From positions 37,667 through 101,666 of the forward strand of contig JAFZTS010000079.1 of assembly GCA_017618715.1 (NCBI GenBank): a stretch of DNA of 64,000 nucleotides, written 5' to 3'. The notes beneath the pieces are model-generated. The model saw only the letters and a program-made list of their open reading frames with translations, did no database searches and was not told the origin of the DNA. Shown here in pieces: positions 36,294 through 45,723 of the stretch; position 1 is the stretch's first letter, and every line of letters begins with the position of its first letter. The position numbers and the translations under genes were made by a program. This DNA is from Bacteroidales bacterium. GTDB taxonomy: Bacteria > Bacteroidota > Bacteroidia > Bacteroidales > UBA3663.

Positions 36294-38018
36294 ATGAAGC
36301 ATCTTTCACTCCTTTTGCTTCTCATGCTCTGCAGTATGGATGTCTTGCAGGCCCAGGTAGAGCTTGCATACTGCGAGGATATCGACCACGGGTTCGGAGA
36401 AGCTGGTGTTATCTATACCCCTTATGTACAGTTCGAAGCCATGGACCTGACCCCCTACATAGGCAATAGCATCACCCAGGTGCTCATCGGAATGAAATCA
36501 AGTGCGACCAATGTCACTATATACATCAAGAACAATCCACACGATGCCAATCCTCTCTATCGACAGACTATCTCGGACGGCTTAACCGAAGGCTGGAATG
36601 TCATCAATCTCGACACTCCCTTCGAGATTACGCAAGGAAAAGATCTCGCCATCGGATGCCGATTCCGTGGCGCTGAAAGTAACGCCTTTGGATACAGTGA
36701 CGCCAAGAACTCGCTTGCCGATCAAATCCTGATCAACCAAAGTTCCAAGTGGACCTCTTGCGGGGGCTCGCTTTGCATCAAGGCTATGGTTGAAGGAGAA
36801 CACATGCCAAAACACGAACTGGCTATCGGCACGTTGCCTAACCAACGTGTTGACCCGGCAGCCGAAAGCATCAGTTTCTCGACTACCGTACGAAACATGG
36901 GAATTACAGAAGTCGAACGGTACACCTTGCAGTGGAGTATTGATAATGGCGACACTGAGACTATTAGCTATGATCACACAATTCCAGTCAACGGACGAGA
37001 CACTTTTGAACTCGTTTTCCCTGCCGACTACGGCCTTGGTCAGCATACCCTCAGCATAAGCATTGAATCTGTCAATGGCGTGCCCGATGAATATACCGGC
37101 AACAACACCGCTTCATGTTCTTTCACCGTACCCGATGAGCGTTTTACCCGTCGCGTCATCTGTGAAGAGTATTCGGGCTTCTGGTGCGGTTTTTGTCCAC
37201 GAGGCATGGTAGGCATGGAGCTCATGAAAGAGGCTCACCCTAATCGATTCGTTGCTATTGCTGTGCATGGGGGTGATGCGCTTGAGATTTCTTCCGACAG
37301 CACTTACACTTATGCACCACTCATTAGTCGTTTCACTGGGGCTCCAAGCTGTACGGTCGGTCGTCGTCTGCAAGGCGATCCCTTCTACGACATTGAAACC
37401 CTCTACCAATTGGAGACCACTGCCGAGAACCACATCGCATACAGCATGACAGCCGAATGGAATGACGATGCATCGGCCATCCTGTGCCATGCCACCATCT
37501 GTAGTGACCAGAACCTCAACGGTGCAAGATACAATGCCGCATTTGTGCTCGTCGAAGACAGCATCACTGGCCACGGATATTACCAAACCAATTATTATTC
37601 CAGCAGTTCACAAAACTACTCGGGACCCTTCTACGGATGGGAAGACAAAGCCTACATCACCACAGACGTTATTTTTATGGACATAGCACGTGGATGCTTC
37701 CCCTCGTTTGATGGGGTCACACTCTTTGAAGGAGATATGGAGGCCATGCGGGAATACTCTTTTGACTATATACTCCCACTCCCGACCACTGTGCTCGAAA
37801 AGAAGCAACTCCACGTCGTTGGCATAGTTATCGACCCTAGAACAGGCTATATCCAAAATGGACTGAACGTTTGGCCTAGCGGAGAGATCCCTGCAAGCAT
37901 AGAGCAGATTTCCAACGACTTGCCACAGCAGGCAAAGAACACATATCTCTTTGACCTCAGCGGACGACGCATCGCCCACCCTGCAACAGGTCAGCCATTC
38001 ATCCGCGCCATAAGATAA
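36294..38018 (+). CDS. Secreted Omp28-like protein with thioredoxin-type CxxC motif
   Basis: 574 residues from the ATG at 36294, chosen because MKHLSLLLLLMLCSMDVLQAQ is a signal peptide. Residues about 170-280 form a CARDB-like adhesion domain (SISFSTTVRNMGITEVERYTLQW). Residues about 285-400 start VICEEYSGFWCGFCPRGMVGMELM, a thioredoxin fold with C-G-F-C, as in Omp28-related proteins. The C-terminal TYLFDLSGRRIAHP...FIRAIR resembles a sorting tail. Probable role: surface or extracellular protein with redox-type fold; whether the cysteines are active is not known. It sits between two other secreted proteins. Confidence 0.8.
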   Translation: MKHLSLLLLLMLCSMDVLQAQVELAYCEDIDHGFGEAGVIYTPYVQFEAMDLTPYIGNSITQVLIGMKSSATNVTIYIKNNPHDANPLYRQTISDGLTEGWNVINLDTPFEITQGKDLAIGCRFRGAESNAFGYSDAKNSLADQILINQSSKWTSCGGSLCIKAMVEGEHMPKHELAIGTLPNQRVDPAAESISFSTTVRNMGITEVERYTLQWSIDNGDTETISYDHTIPVNGRDTFELVFPADYGLGQHTLSISIESVNGVPDEYTGNNTASCSFTVPDERFTRRVICEEYSGFWCGFCPRGMVGMELMKEAHPNRFVAIAVHGGDALEISSDSTYTYAPLISRFTGAPSCTVGRRLQGDPFYDIETLYQLETTAENHIAYSMTAEWNDDASAILCHATICSDQNLNGARYNAAFVLVEDSITGHGYYQTNYYSSSSQNYSGPFYGWEDKAYITTDVIFMDIARGCFPSFDGVTLFEGDMEAMREYSFDYILPLPTTVLEKKQLHVVGIVIDPRTGYIQNGLNVWPSGEIPASIEQISNDLPQQAKNTYLFDLSGRRIAHPATGQPFIRAIR

Positions 38019-38039
38019 TCTATTGTCAAAAAAAGGATT

Positions 38040-40499
38040 ATGAAAATCTTCCGTAAATCATCACTAACCGCTTTCCTCCTGAGCTGCGCTCTCTCCGTTT
38101 CCGCCAGCCCCGCCTATCCGGGCCTTCAGAAAATCACCCTTGCCGATGGTGCCGAAGTGACATGCCGCTTGGTTGGTGATGAATACGGGCACTGGTACGT
38201 CACCACTGATGGTAGGGCTCTCGACCTTGACGAAACCGGCCAATGGAAATGGCTCTCTGATGCTGACATAGAATTACGGCAACAACAGAGGGGTCAGTCC
38301 AAGGCAGAGGCCTTCGGCAAGCGTGCCATGCCACGGCACCTGCTTTCCGACAACAATGACTCAGGCCGCATCACCAACTTTCCCACCATAGGCGAGGTTC
38401 GAGGGCTCGTCATCCTCGTGGATTTTGAAGACATCAAGTTTCAAGAAGGTCACGACAGCCTGCGTTACACACGCCAACTCAATGAGGTGGGCTTTGCCGA
38501 TGATGGTGCTACAGGTTCGGCACGCGATTACTTCATCAGCCAATCCTATGGAACTTTCACTCCTCGCTTCGACGTTGTTGGGCCCGTCAAATTACCACAC
38601 AATGAGGGTTACTATGGTGCCAACCAAGGAGGTCAGGATATCAATCCCGAGCAGATGGTAATCGATGCCTGCCTTTTGGCTCATGACAGCCTTAACGTGG
38701 ACTTCAGCATCTATGACTTCGACGAGGACGACATCGTTGACTTCGTCTTCATCATCTATGCGGGTTATGGAGAAAACTATGGAGCCCCGGCAAGTACCAT
38801 CTGGCCACACATGTCACAACTTCTGCCGAGTGGCAATCGATTGACGTTGGACGGAAAGACTTTCGACCTCTATGCATGCAGCTGTGAACTGATAGGCAAT
38901 TCGGGCAAGGAAATTGACGGTATCGGAGCTCTTTGTCATGAGTTCGGACACGTGCTGGGTTTGCCCGACATGTACAACACCGTCAACTCCCACAGTATCC
39001 AGCTCGGTGCATGGGACATCATGGATTCGGGAGGTTACAACAACAATTCGCGCACCCCTCCATCGTACACCGGGTTCGAACGCTATTGCCTCGGATGGAT
39101 CGAGCTGACGGATCTTACCGAGCCTGCTGATAGTATCATTGTCCCTGAAATAAACGAGAGTCGTGTTTGCTACCGCATCCCGACCAAGACAGGGAAACCA
39201 GGCGAATACTTCACCCTCGAAAATCACCAAATGCTGGGTTGGGATGCTTATCACCCCGCTTGCGGCTTGATGATCATCCACATTGACTACGATGAGAACT
39301 TTTGGCGCGCGAACAACGTCAACTCGGGCACATACCCGCACTATGATCTGAAGGAGGCTGATGGCTCACAAGGAGCACCGACCAAGACCGACCTTTATCC
39401 GATAGACGGGAACGACATGTTCACCGACTATTCATCGCCCAACAGCCTTGCTTGGGATCGAACGCCGACGGAGCGCGGCGTGGACCGCATCACCCTGCAT
39501 GACGATGGCAACATCTCGTTTCGATTCATGCGCGACAGACTAACGCGCCCCGTGGTGCATGAGGTGGCGGAGATAAGCGACACGTCGTTTGTGGCGATAT
39601 GGGAGGCGGTGGAGGGTGCCATCGGTTACCGCATCGACCTACTGGAGGTGCTTCCCGATTCGCTCAATCCGATTATCCTCGACGAGGACTTTTCGGGGTT
39701 TGAGGAAGGCAACTACCCCTTGGCCGACAACGCGGACGTGGCTTCGTCGCTCGATTCGTACACCCAGATTCCGGGATGGACCGGTACACATTGCTATCAG
39801 GCGGGAGGGTATCTCCGCATCGGCGCCTACGGTGTGTCGGGTTCGCTCATAAGTCCCAACCTTTCGACCGCGCAGCCCCATGACCTCACCTTGCTCTATA
39901 CAGCATCGAGCTATCCCGGCAAGACGGTGAGCTACACCCTGACCTTGATGGACGGCGAGACGGGGGAGGCCGTGCGCGACACGACCTTGAAGGCCGACCG
40001 CCACCTTGCAACCCACATACTCCATCTTGCGAACGTGCCCGACAAGGTCTCCTTCGGCTTCGTGACCAACAACGAACGCCTCTACCTCGATGAGGTGCGT
40101 TTGGTTTCGGGCACGCTCGACAGCCTTGGGATCCGCACGGCAGGGGCGGCTTCATGGTCGGTCGATAGCATTGCCCCACAGCTCGACGACGAGGGTGGGC
40201 AGGCTGAACGACAGCGCTGCATCGTCGGCGGCCTTGTTCCCGATCGCTCGTACCGCTTCCAGGTGGTTGCCCTTGCCGAGGAGGCGATGCACAGTTCGCT
40301 TCCTTCGGACGTCGTTTGCATCACCACCCTTGCCCCGAGCGAGAACGGCATCGATCCCGTCCGCACCGAGCCCGGGACTTTCACACGCCACATCGTCCAC
40401 GACCTCTACGGACGCAGGGCGAGCCTTCGGAGGGGCGGGGGACTTTACATCGTGGATGGCCGAACGCGCTACCTGCTATCGCCTTCGACGCACGACTAA
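38040..40499 (+). CDS. Secreted M6-family metalloprotease
   Basis: 819 residues with signal peptide MKIFRKSSLTAFLLSCALSVSASP. The zinc site is in LCHEFGHVLGLPDMYN near residue 300, the extended HExxHxxGxxD form, followed by LGAWDIMDSGGYNN, a Met-turn-like stretch. This matches the immune-inhibitor-A type M6 peptidases, which act on extracellular proteins. After about residue 490 come fibronectin III and jelly-roll regions, and the end (HDLYGRRASLRRGGGLYIVDG) resembles a type IX sorting tail. Synonymous codon use becomes more G/C-rich in the last third. The gene overlaps the convergent EamA gene by 24 bases. Confidence 0.9.
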   Translation: MKIFRKSSLTAFLLSCALSVSASPAYPGLQKITLADGAEVTCRLVGDEYGHWYVTTDGRALDLDETGQWKWLSDADIELRQQQRGQSKAEAFGKRAMPRHLLSDNNDSGRITNFPTIGEVRGLVILVDFEDIKFQEGHDSLRYTRQLNEVGFADDGATGSARDYFISQSYGTFTPRFDVVGPVKLPHNEGYYGANQGGQDINPEQMVIDACLLAHDSLNVDFSIYDFDEDDIVDFVFIIYAGYGENYGAPASTIWPHMSQLLPSGNRLTLDGKTFDLYACSCELIGNSGKEIDGIGALCHEFGHVLGLPDMYNTVNSHSIQLGAWDIMDSGGYNNNSRTPPSYTGFERYCLGWIELTDLTEPADSIIVPEINESRVCYRIPTKTGKPGEYFTLENHQMLGWDAYHPACGLMIIHIDYDENFWRANNVNSGTYPHYDLKEADGSQGAPTKTDLYPIDGNDMFTDYSSPNSLAWDRTPTERGVDRITLHDDGNISFRFMRDRLTRPVVHEVAEISDTSFVAIWEAVEGAIGYRIDLLEVLPDSLNPIILDEDFSGFEEGNYPLADNADVASSLDSYTQIPGWTGTHCYQAGGYLRIGAYGVSGSLISPNLSTAQPHDLTLLYTASSYPGKTVSYTLTLMDGETGEAVRDTTLKADRHLATHILHLANVPDKVSFGFVTNNERLYLDEVRLVSGTLDSLGIRTAGAASWSVDSIAPQLDDEGGQAERQRCIVGGLVPDRSYRFQVVALAEEAMHSSLPSDVVCITTLAPSENGIDPVRTEPGTFTRHIVHDLYGRRASLRRGGGLYIVDGRTRYLLSPSTHD

Positions 40500-41456
40500 A
40501 GTTACGGAGGCGAAGACGAGCACCATGCCGAGGAATTCGCGCAGGTTGACGGTTTCGCCCAAGAAGATGATGCCGAGGGTGACGGCGGTGACGGGTTCGA
40601 GCGCCCCAAAGAGTGCGGTGGTGGTGCTGCCGATGCGCTGGATGGCCCATGCGGTGAAAAGCAGCGAGACGACGGTGGGCAACAGGCCGAGGGCCACCAG
40701 ATTGAGCCACATCAACCCATGACGGGGAAGCGTGAACGTGCCTCCGTAACCGATGCGCCACACGAAGAGCAGGAACCCGAAACACAACACATAGAACGTG
40801 ACGGGCATCGACGCTATGGTGCGCACTCGTGTTTTGTTAAGCCCCACTAGATAAATGGCGTAGGACAGTGATGAGAGCAGCACCAGGAGGGCGCCGAGCA
40901 TAAAAGGGTTAGAGTTTAGGGAGACCCCCTCGGTCCCCCTGCTTAGGGGGAGGACTTGGTTAGGGGGTATGGAGGGTGAGGGGGATGGGGTGCAAAGCAA
41001 GGCGACGCCGGTGGTGGCGAGGAGCAGACAGACGACTACGAGCCATGACATCGGTTCGTGATAAACCAATGTCATGATGACGGCCACGAGAATGGGATAG
41101 GTGAAGAGCAAGGTCGATGCGATGCCGACGGGCATGTAGTTGTAGCTGACGAAGAGCGTGAGCGATGAGAGTGCCATCAGTATGCCAAGGAGGACGAGTT
41201 GGGGCAAGCTGTGACGACTGACGCGAAAGACGGTTGCCAGTTCGTGCGTGCGCAGCCCACGACCGACCATGATGAGCCCGAGCAGCACGATGCCGAACGC
41301 ATAGCGGAACAGCAGCACCGTGTCGGGATTCATCCCATCGGCATAGAGCGGCTTGGCGAAGATCGGATTTGTGCCATAGGAGGCAGCTGCCAAGGCCGCA
41401 AAGACGTACCCGCCGCCTCCCTTTATCCTTGTTTTTTGAATCATACTAACCTTCAT
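40476..41456 (-). CDS. EamA/DMT-family transporter with palindromic-element insertion
   Basis: 326 residues from the ATG at 41454-41456; a second ATG at 41442-41444 is equally possible, preceded by AAGG. Ten hydrophobic segments and two EamA repeats are visible (YVFAALAAASYGTNPIFAKPLY, FMLGALLVLLSSLSYAIYLVGLN). It probably exports or imports a small metabolite through the inner membrane. Between the two halves, after VALLCTPSPSPS, lies IPPNQVLPLSRGTEGVSLNSN encoded by a half palindromic element (40920-40956) plus heptamer-like DNA; normal relatives have a short loop here. It lies downstream of a DUF1846 gene across a spacer built of repeats. It overlaps the M6 protease gene end to end. Confidence 0.88.
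   Translation of the reverse strand: MKVSMIQKTRIKGGGGYVFAALAAASYGTNPIFAKPLYADGMNPDTVLLFRYAFGIVLLGLIMVGRGLRTHELATVFRVSRHSLPQLVLLGILMALSSLTLFVSYNYMPVGIASTLLFTYPILVAVIMTLVYHEPMSWLVVVCLLLATTGVALLCTPSPSPSIPPNQVLPLSRGTEGVSLNSNPFMLGALLVLLSSLSYAIYLVGLNKTRVRTIASMPVTFYVLCFGFLLFVWRIGYGGTFTLPRHGLMWLNLVALGLLPTVVSLLFTAWAIQRIGSTTTALFGALEPVTAVTLGIIFLGETVNLREFLGMVLVFASVTLVVRRRR
40920..40956. repeat. Palindromic half element inside the EamA gene, in frame
   Basis: GGAGACCCCCTCGGTCCCCC then TGCTTAGGGGGAGGACT, the reverse orientation of the copies at 10097 and 31304. On the coding strand it gives VLPLSRGTEGVS, the same frame as the copy at 31304. It is followed by heptamer-like TTAGGGG/GTATGGA repeats. Confidence 0.88.
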
Positions 41457-41459
41457 ACC

Positions 41460-41557
41460 AGACCCCCTCTGCTTAGGGGGAAGAACCACACCTCGACAAG
41501 CAAGTTCTCCATAACCCATTATCCATAACCCATAACCCTTAACCCATAACCTTTCAC
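41460..41557. repeat. Composite spacer: palindromic element remnant plus seven heptamers
   Basis: Positions 41460-41510 match the left arm and loop of the full element with a 9-base deletion and the right arm lost. Heptamers CCATAAC, CCATTAT, CCATAAC, CCATAAC, CCTTAAC, CCATAAC, CTTTCAC follow (41509-41557), the last overlapping the DUF1846 stop codon. Together they are the whole gap between the two genes. Confidence 0.9.
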
Positions 41558-43014
41558 CTCGCCACCGGATCGCAAGTGACGTCAATGCCGAGCTTCTTGA
41601 AGATGGTGCGATCGACCTCGCTGAGCATGACGGTGGCATGCACCTGGCAGCCACGAAGCAGGGGCAGCGTCTCGAGCGCTCGACGGCAGTTGGAGTCGCC
41701 GACGCTAAGCATCGACAGGGCTACAAGCACTTCGTCGGCATGGAGGCGCACATTGCGGCCCTGCAGGTATTCGAACTTCATCTTCTGGATGGGCTCGATC
41801 ATGGTCTGGGGGATGAGGTTGATCTCATGATCGATGCCCGCCAGATGCTTGGTGACATTGAGCAACAATGCAGCCGAACAGCCGAGCAGCGAGCTGCTGT
41901 GGGCGGTGATGATATGGTGGTTGGGCAGTTCGAGGGCAATGCTGGTGTGACCGCTCTCCTCCTTGCGCTGGCGTGCGGCGGCTACGGTGCGGCGGTAGCT
42001 GGTATCGATGCGGGCCTGCTTCATGAGAAGGGCTATTTTGGAAACCTCTGTGTCGTCGGTGAGTCCTTCGGCATACTTGCCCAGGGCAGAGAAATAACGA
42101 CGCACGATCTCGTCCTTCGAGGCACGGCTGCACACCTCGTCGTCGCTGATACAGAAACCTACCATATTGACGCCCATGTCGGTGGGCGACTTGTAGGGCG
42201 ACGAGCCATAGATGCCTTCGAAAAGGGCGTTGAGGACGGGGAAGATCTCTACGTCGCGATTGTAGTTGACAGCCATCTTGCCGTAAGCTTCGAGGTGGAA
42301 GGGGTCGATCATATTGACATCGCCGAGGTCGGCGGTGGCAGCTTCGTAGGCGATATTGACGGGATGCTTGAGCGGCAGGTTCCAGACGGGGAAGGTCTCG
42401 AACTTGGCATAGCCTGCGCGTACTCCGTGCTGGTTCTCGTTATACAGCTGCGAAAGACAAACAGCCATCTTGCCGCTGCCGGGACCAGGGGCGGTGACGA
42501 TGACAAGGGGACGCGTGGTCTCGAAGTATTCGTTGCGTCCGAAACCGTCGGGCGAGGCAATGACATCGACATTGCGCGGATAACCTTCGATGAAGTACTG
42601 GTAGTGGGTGCTGATGCCCATGCGTTCGAGGCGCTCGCGGAAGGCCTTGGCGCTGGCCTGCCCGTTGTAGTGAGTGATGACGACACCGCCGACGTAAAAG
42701 CCACGGCTCTGGAACTCGCTGCGGAGGCGCAGCACGTCCTCGTCGTAGGTGATGCCGAGGTCGGCGCGCACCTTGTTCTTCTCGATGTCGGTAGCACTGA
42801 TGACGATGATAATCTCGGCCGAGTCGGCGAGCTGGCTGAGCATTCGCAATTTGCTGTCGGGCTGGAAGCCTGGCAGGACACGTGAGGCGTGATGGTCGTC
42901 GAAGAGCTTGCCGCCGAGTTCAAGATAGAGCTTGCCCTGGAAGTGGGCGATGCGCTCTTTGATATGCTCCGACTGTATGCGGATGTACTTGTCGTTGTCG
43001 AAACCTAATTTCAT
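41554..43014 (-). CDS. DUF1846 family protein
   Basis: 486 residues, near the usual 490-510 of DUF1846. Recognisable blocks are GFDNDKYIRIQSEHIKERI at the start, the glycine-rich PLVIVTAPGPGSGKMAVCLSQLY (about residues 168-190, nucleotide-binding-like), and LELPNHHIITAHSSSLLGCSAALLLN. The family is cytoplasmic, known by structure, with unestablished function. It is the first gene of a two-gene run with the EamA transporter, with its own promoter; seven-base repeats lie between the start codon and that promoter. Confidence 0.93.
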   Translation of the reverse strand: MKLGFDNDKYIRIQSEHIKERIAHFQGKLYLELGGKLFDDHHASRVLPGFQPDSKLRMLSQLADSAEIIIVISATDIEKNKVRADLGITYDEDVLRLRSEFQSRGFYVGGVVITHYNGQASAKAFRERLERMGISTHYQYFIEGYPRNVDVIASPDGFGRNEYFETTRPLVIVTAPGPGSGKMAVCLSQLYNENQHGVRAGYAKFETFPVWNLPLKHPVNIAYEAATADLGDVNMIDPFHLEAYGKMAVNYNRDVEIFPVLNALFEGIYGSSPYKSPTDMGVNMVGFCISDDEVCSRASKDEIVRRYFSALGKYAEGLTDDTEVSKIALLMKQARIDTSYRRTVAAARQRKEESGHTSIALELPNHHIITAHSSSLLGCSAALLLNVTKHLAGIDHEINLIPQTMIEPIQKMKFEYLQGRNVRLHADEVLVALSMLSVGDSNCRRALETLPLLRGCQVHATVMLSEVDRTIFKKLGIDVTCDPVAR

Positions 43015-43015
43015 A

Positions 43016-43043
43016 GGGTTATGGGTTAGGGGTTATGGGTTAT
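43016..43043. repeat. Heptamers in the DUF1846 leader
   Basis: GGGTTAT, GGGTTAG, GGGTTAT, GGGTTAT start one base from the DUF1846 start codon (43012-43014), inside the transcribed leader. Confidence 0.9.
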
Positions 43044-43068
43044 GGAGGGGTTTTCAAAAAAAACACGG

Positions 43069-43100
43069 CAAAGGTAGAAAGTTTTTTCGGTTTTTTCAAA
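43069..43100 (-). promoter_or_regulatory. Promoter of DUF1846-EamA
   Basis: Minus-strand TTTG (43100-43097), 20 bases, TACCTTTG (43076-43069). Confidence 0.8.
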
Positions 43101-43178
43101 AAACAATAAAAAAAAATGATACTTTTTTGACAAAAGAGATCGGAATGACACTTTTTTGCAACGATTTCGTGCCAATAA

Positions 43179-43210
43179 TTTGCGAAAGTCGCGGAATTCT
43201 TGTATATTTG
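43179..43210 (+). promoter_or_regulatory. Promoter of the AraC regulator gene
   Basis: TTTG (43179-43182), 20 bases, TATATTTG (43203-43210); start codon 24 bases downstream. Divergent from 43069-43100. Confidence 0.83.
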
Positions 43211-43234
43211 CCCCCACTTATATCAAAAAACACC

Positions 43235-44131
43235 ATGGATAAAATCATTACTGAAATCACTCCACTCACCGAGCACGACAGCTTCTACGTGATGGATCAC
43301 AAGAAGGATCACTATGACTATCCGTTGCACAAGCACGAGGAGGTGGAGCTCACGTTTATGGAGAACTGTACCGGCGTGCACCGTGTGGTGGGCGACTCGA
43401 TTGAGATTTGCGGCCAGTATGACTTGGTCCTGATTGGAAGCAATCTGGAACATGCCTGGGAGCAACATCCCGACGAGGTGCTGATCGACGTGGCGGCGGG
43501 AAAGAAGGTGCGTGAGTTCGTCATCCAGTTCTCGCCCGACCTGTTGGGCGAATCTTTCCTTGCCAAGAGCCAGATGGCTTCGCTGGCCCGCCTTTTCGAG
43601 AATGCCAAGCGCGGAGTATGCTTCGGACTGCCTGCCATCATGCGAGTCTTCAACAAGCTCGACAAGCTCTCGTCGGAGAAGCCCGGCTTCCCGCGTGTGC
43701 TCATTTTGCTCGACATCCTCTACCAGCTTTCGCTCGAAGACGATTTCCATCTGCTGGCCTCCTCGTCGTTTGCTTCGGTGAAATCGACAGCCGACAGCCG
43801 ACGGGTACGCAAGGTTGAGGAATACATCGACGAGCATTTCAAGGAAGAGATTCGACTGAGTACCGTAGCTGACCTTGCCGGCATGACGCCGACGGCCTTC
43901 AGTCGCTTCTTCAAGGTGAGGACGGGGCGCACGCTTTCGGACTATATCATCGACATCCGTCTTGGTTATGCCGCCCGCCAGCTGGTCGATACCACCACGT
44001 CGGTCGTAGAGATCTGCTACGATTCGGGGTTCAACAACATTTCGAACTTCAATCGTATCTTCAAGAAGCGCAAAGGCTGTTCGCCCACACAATTTCGCGA
44101 GAACTACCACAAGAACAAGATATTCGTGTAA
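43235..44131 (+). CDS. AraC-family transcriptional regulator
   Basis: 298 residues from the ATG at 43235; the frame is open further upstream but that region contains the promoter. The N-terminal cupin-like sensor (PLHKHEEVELTFMENCTGVHRVVGDSIEI) binds a small ligand, and the C-terminal double helix-turn-helix (about 200-298) reads VEEYIDEHFKEEIRLSTVADLAGMTPTAFSRFFK and ICYDSGFNNISNFNRIFKKRKGCSPTQFREN. It likely activates the downstream esterase-mannanase genes on binding a mannan-derived sugar; that link is inferred from position only. Confidence 0.9.
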   Translation: MDKIITEITPLTEHDSFYVMDHKKDHYDYPLHKHEEVELTFMENCTGVHRVVGDSIEICGQYDLVLIGSNLEHAWEQHPDEVLIDVAAGKKVREFVIQFSPDLLGESFLAKSQMASLARLFENAKRGVCFGLPAIMRVFNKLDKLSSEKPGFPRVLILLDILYQLSLEDDFHLLASSSFASVKSTADSRRVRKVEEYIDEHFKEEIRLSTVADLAGMTPTAFSRFFKVRTGRTLSDYIIDIRLGYAARQLVDTTTSVVEICYDSGFNNISNFNRIFKKRKGCSPTQFRENYHKNKIFV

Positions 44132-44134
44132 GAA

Positions 44135-44179
44135 CTAGAGATTCTAGAGTTTCTAGAGATTCTAGATAATCTAGATAAG
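44135..44179. repeat. 9-bp repeats CTAGAGATT between AraC and esterase genes
   Basis: Five 9-base units (CTAGAGATT, CTAGAGTTT, CTAGAGATT, CTAGATAAT, CTAGATAAG) start 4 bases after the araC-type stop codon. Same family as 12993-13055. Confidence 0.92.
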
Positions 44180-44209
44180 GACCCAATAAACAACAATAAA
44201 ACAAAATCT

Positions 44210-45715
44210 ATGCAAAGGATAGTATTGTCAATCGCTGCCCTGTTGTTAAGCTTCCTCGGAGTTCACGCCCTCGAACTGCCTGAGATCATCGGCAACGACA
44301 TGATGCTGCAACAGCAGACCTCGGCCCGCCTGTGGGGATGGGCCAAAGGCGGTTCGGCCGTCGAGGTAAATACTTCGTGGAACACCGAAACCTATCGAGC
44401 CACCGCCGACAAGCAGAGCGGTCGCTGGGAATTGCAGATCCCAACTCCGGCAGCATCATACGAGCTGCAAAGCCTCACCATCAAGGGTGACGGCGAGACC
44501 CGTCAGATCGAGAATGTGCTCATCGGCGAGGTGTGGTTCTGCTCAGGCCAGTCGAACATGGAGATGCCGCTCGGCGGTTTCTGGAACTGCCCCGTCCGAG
44601 GTGCCAACGAGGAGATTGCCCTCTCGGGACGTTATCGCCGCAGTATTCGCGTGGCCACCATCGCCAAGAAGGATGCTTTGGAACCACAGGATCGCGTGCC
44701 TGGAGGCTGGAAGGTTTGCGAACCACAGAATGCGGGCAGCTTCTCGGCTTGCGGCTACTTTTTCGCACAGACATTGACAGAAATCCTCGACGTTCCCGTG
44801 GGCATCATCAACTGCTCATGGGGCGGCAGCTGCGTGGAGGGATGGTTGCCCAAGGAGATTCTGCTCACCTATCACGAAGGCCTGACACCGACAGGCGATG
44901 CCGACTATCTCCGCAAGATGGTGATGTTCAACGGCATGCTCCATCCCTTGGCCGGCTACACCGTGAAGGGCTTCCTTTGGAACCAGGGAGAATCGAACAT
45001 GGGGCGCGAGAAGGAATATATCGACCGCTTCAAGACCATGGTTCGCCTTTGGCGCAAGATGTGGCGACAGGGGGATGACCCGTTGCCGTTCTACACCGTC
45101 GAACTGCCCGGCTACAGCTATGGCGATGTTGATGGTACCGATTGCGCCAACTTCCGTGCCGCCCAGCACCAGATTGCCCATGAACTGGAGAACTGCGGCT
45201 GCGTTTCGACCAACGACCTGATTCTTCCCTACGAAGCCGAACAGATTCACGGATGCCGCAAGAAGGAGATCGGACAGCGCCTGGCCTACATGGCTGCGAC
45301 GCGCGACTATGGCATCCAGGGCATTCATGCCGAGGCTCCCGAATTTTTGCGCATGAAGACCATCGAGGTGGCCACCAAGGATCTCAATGTAGTGGCCGGC
45401 ACGCCAATAGCAGCCAATCCCAACGACAAGGGTCAGATCGTATGCCTTTACTTCACGAACCTCGCCGAGGGAGTCGATCGTCTCTTCGACATTGAAGGTT
45501 TTGAGGCAGCCGGTGCCGATGGCGTCTGGCACAAGGCCACCGTTTGGGCCGAAAGCGATTGGCGCGACCCCGAATATCAAGGTTGCTATCTGAAACTCAT
45601 CTGCCCCGAGGCAGGCAGGGTAAAGAATGTGCGCTACAACTACCACAACTTCACCACCACACAGCTGCACAACTGTTTTGGTCTGCCAGTGGTACCCTTC
45701 ACTACAGATAACTGA
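44210..45715 (+). CDS. Sialate O-acetylesterase-like carbohydrate esterase
   Basis: 501 residues, signal peptide MQRIVLSIAALLLSFLGVHA. The SGNH nucleophile is S115 in CSGQSNMEMPLGG, and the catalytic His is plausible in YEAEQIHGCRKKEIGQRL. This is the SASA family (carbohydrate esterase CE20/CE6 neighbourhood), which deacetylates sialic acid or acetylated mannan and xylan. Beside a GH5 and a CE7 enzyme it most likely works on acetylated plant glycan. Gap to the GH5 gene is 8 bases. Confidence 0.87.
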   Translation: MQRIVLSIAALLLSFLGVHALELPEIIGNDMMLQQQTSARLWGWAKGGSAVEVNTSWNTETYRATADKQSGRWELQIPTPAASYELQSLTIKGDGETRQIENVLIGEVWFCSGQSNMEMPLGGFWNCPVRGANEEIALSGRYRRSIRVATIAKKDALEPQDRVPGGWKVCEPQNAGSFSACGYFFAQTLTEILDVPVGIINCSWGGSCVEGWLPKEILLTYHEGLTPTGDADYLRKMVMFNGMLHPLAGYTVKGFLWNQGESNMGREKEYIDRFKTMVRLWRKMWRQGDDPLPFYTVELPGYSYGDVDGTDCANFRAAQHQIAHELENCGCVSTNDLILPYEAEQIHGCRKKEIGQRLAYMAATRDYGIQGIHAEAPEFLRMKTIEVATKDLNVVAGTPIAANPNDKGQIVCLYFTNLAEGVDRLFDIEGFEAAGADGVWHKATVWAESDWRDPEYQGCYLKLICPEAGRVKNVRYNYHNFTTTQLHNCFGLPVVPFTTDN

Positions 45716-45723
45716 AAAGGGAT

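Noticed and set aside
41638..42885. 415-codon plus-strand frame
   Set aside because: Antisense to DUF1846, which has a clear family match and promoter.
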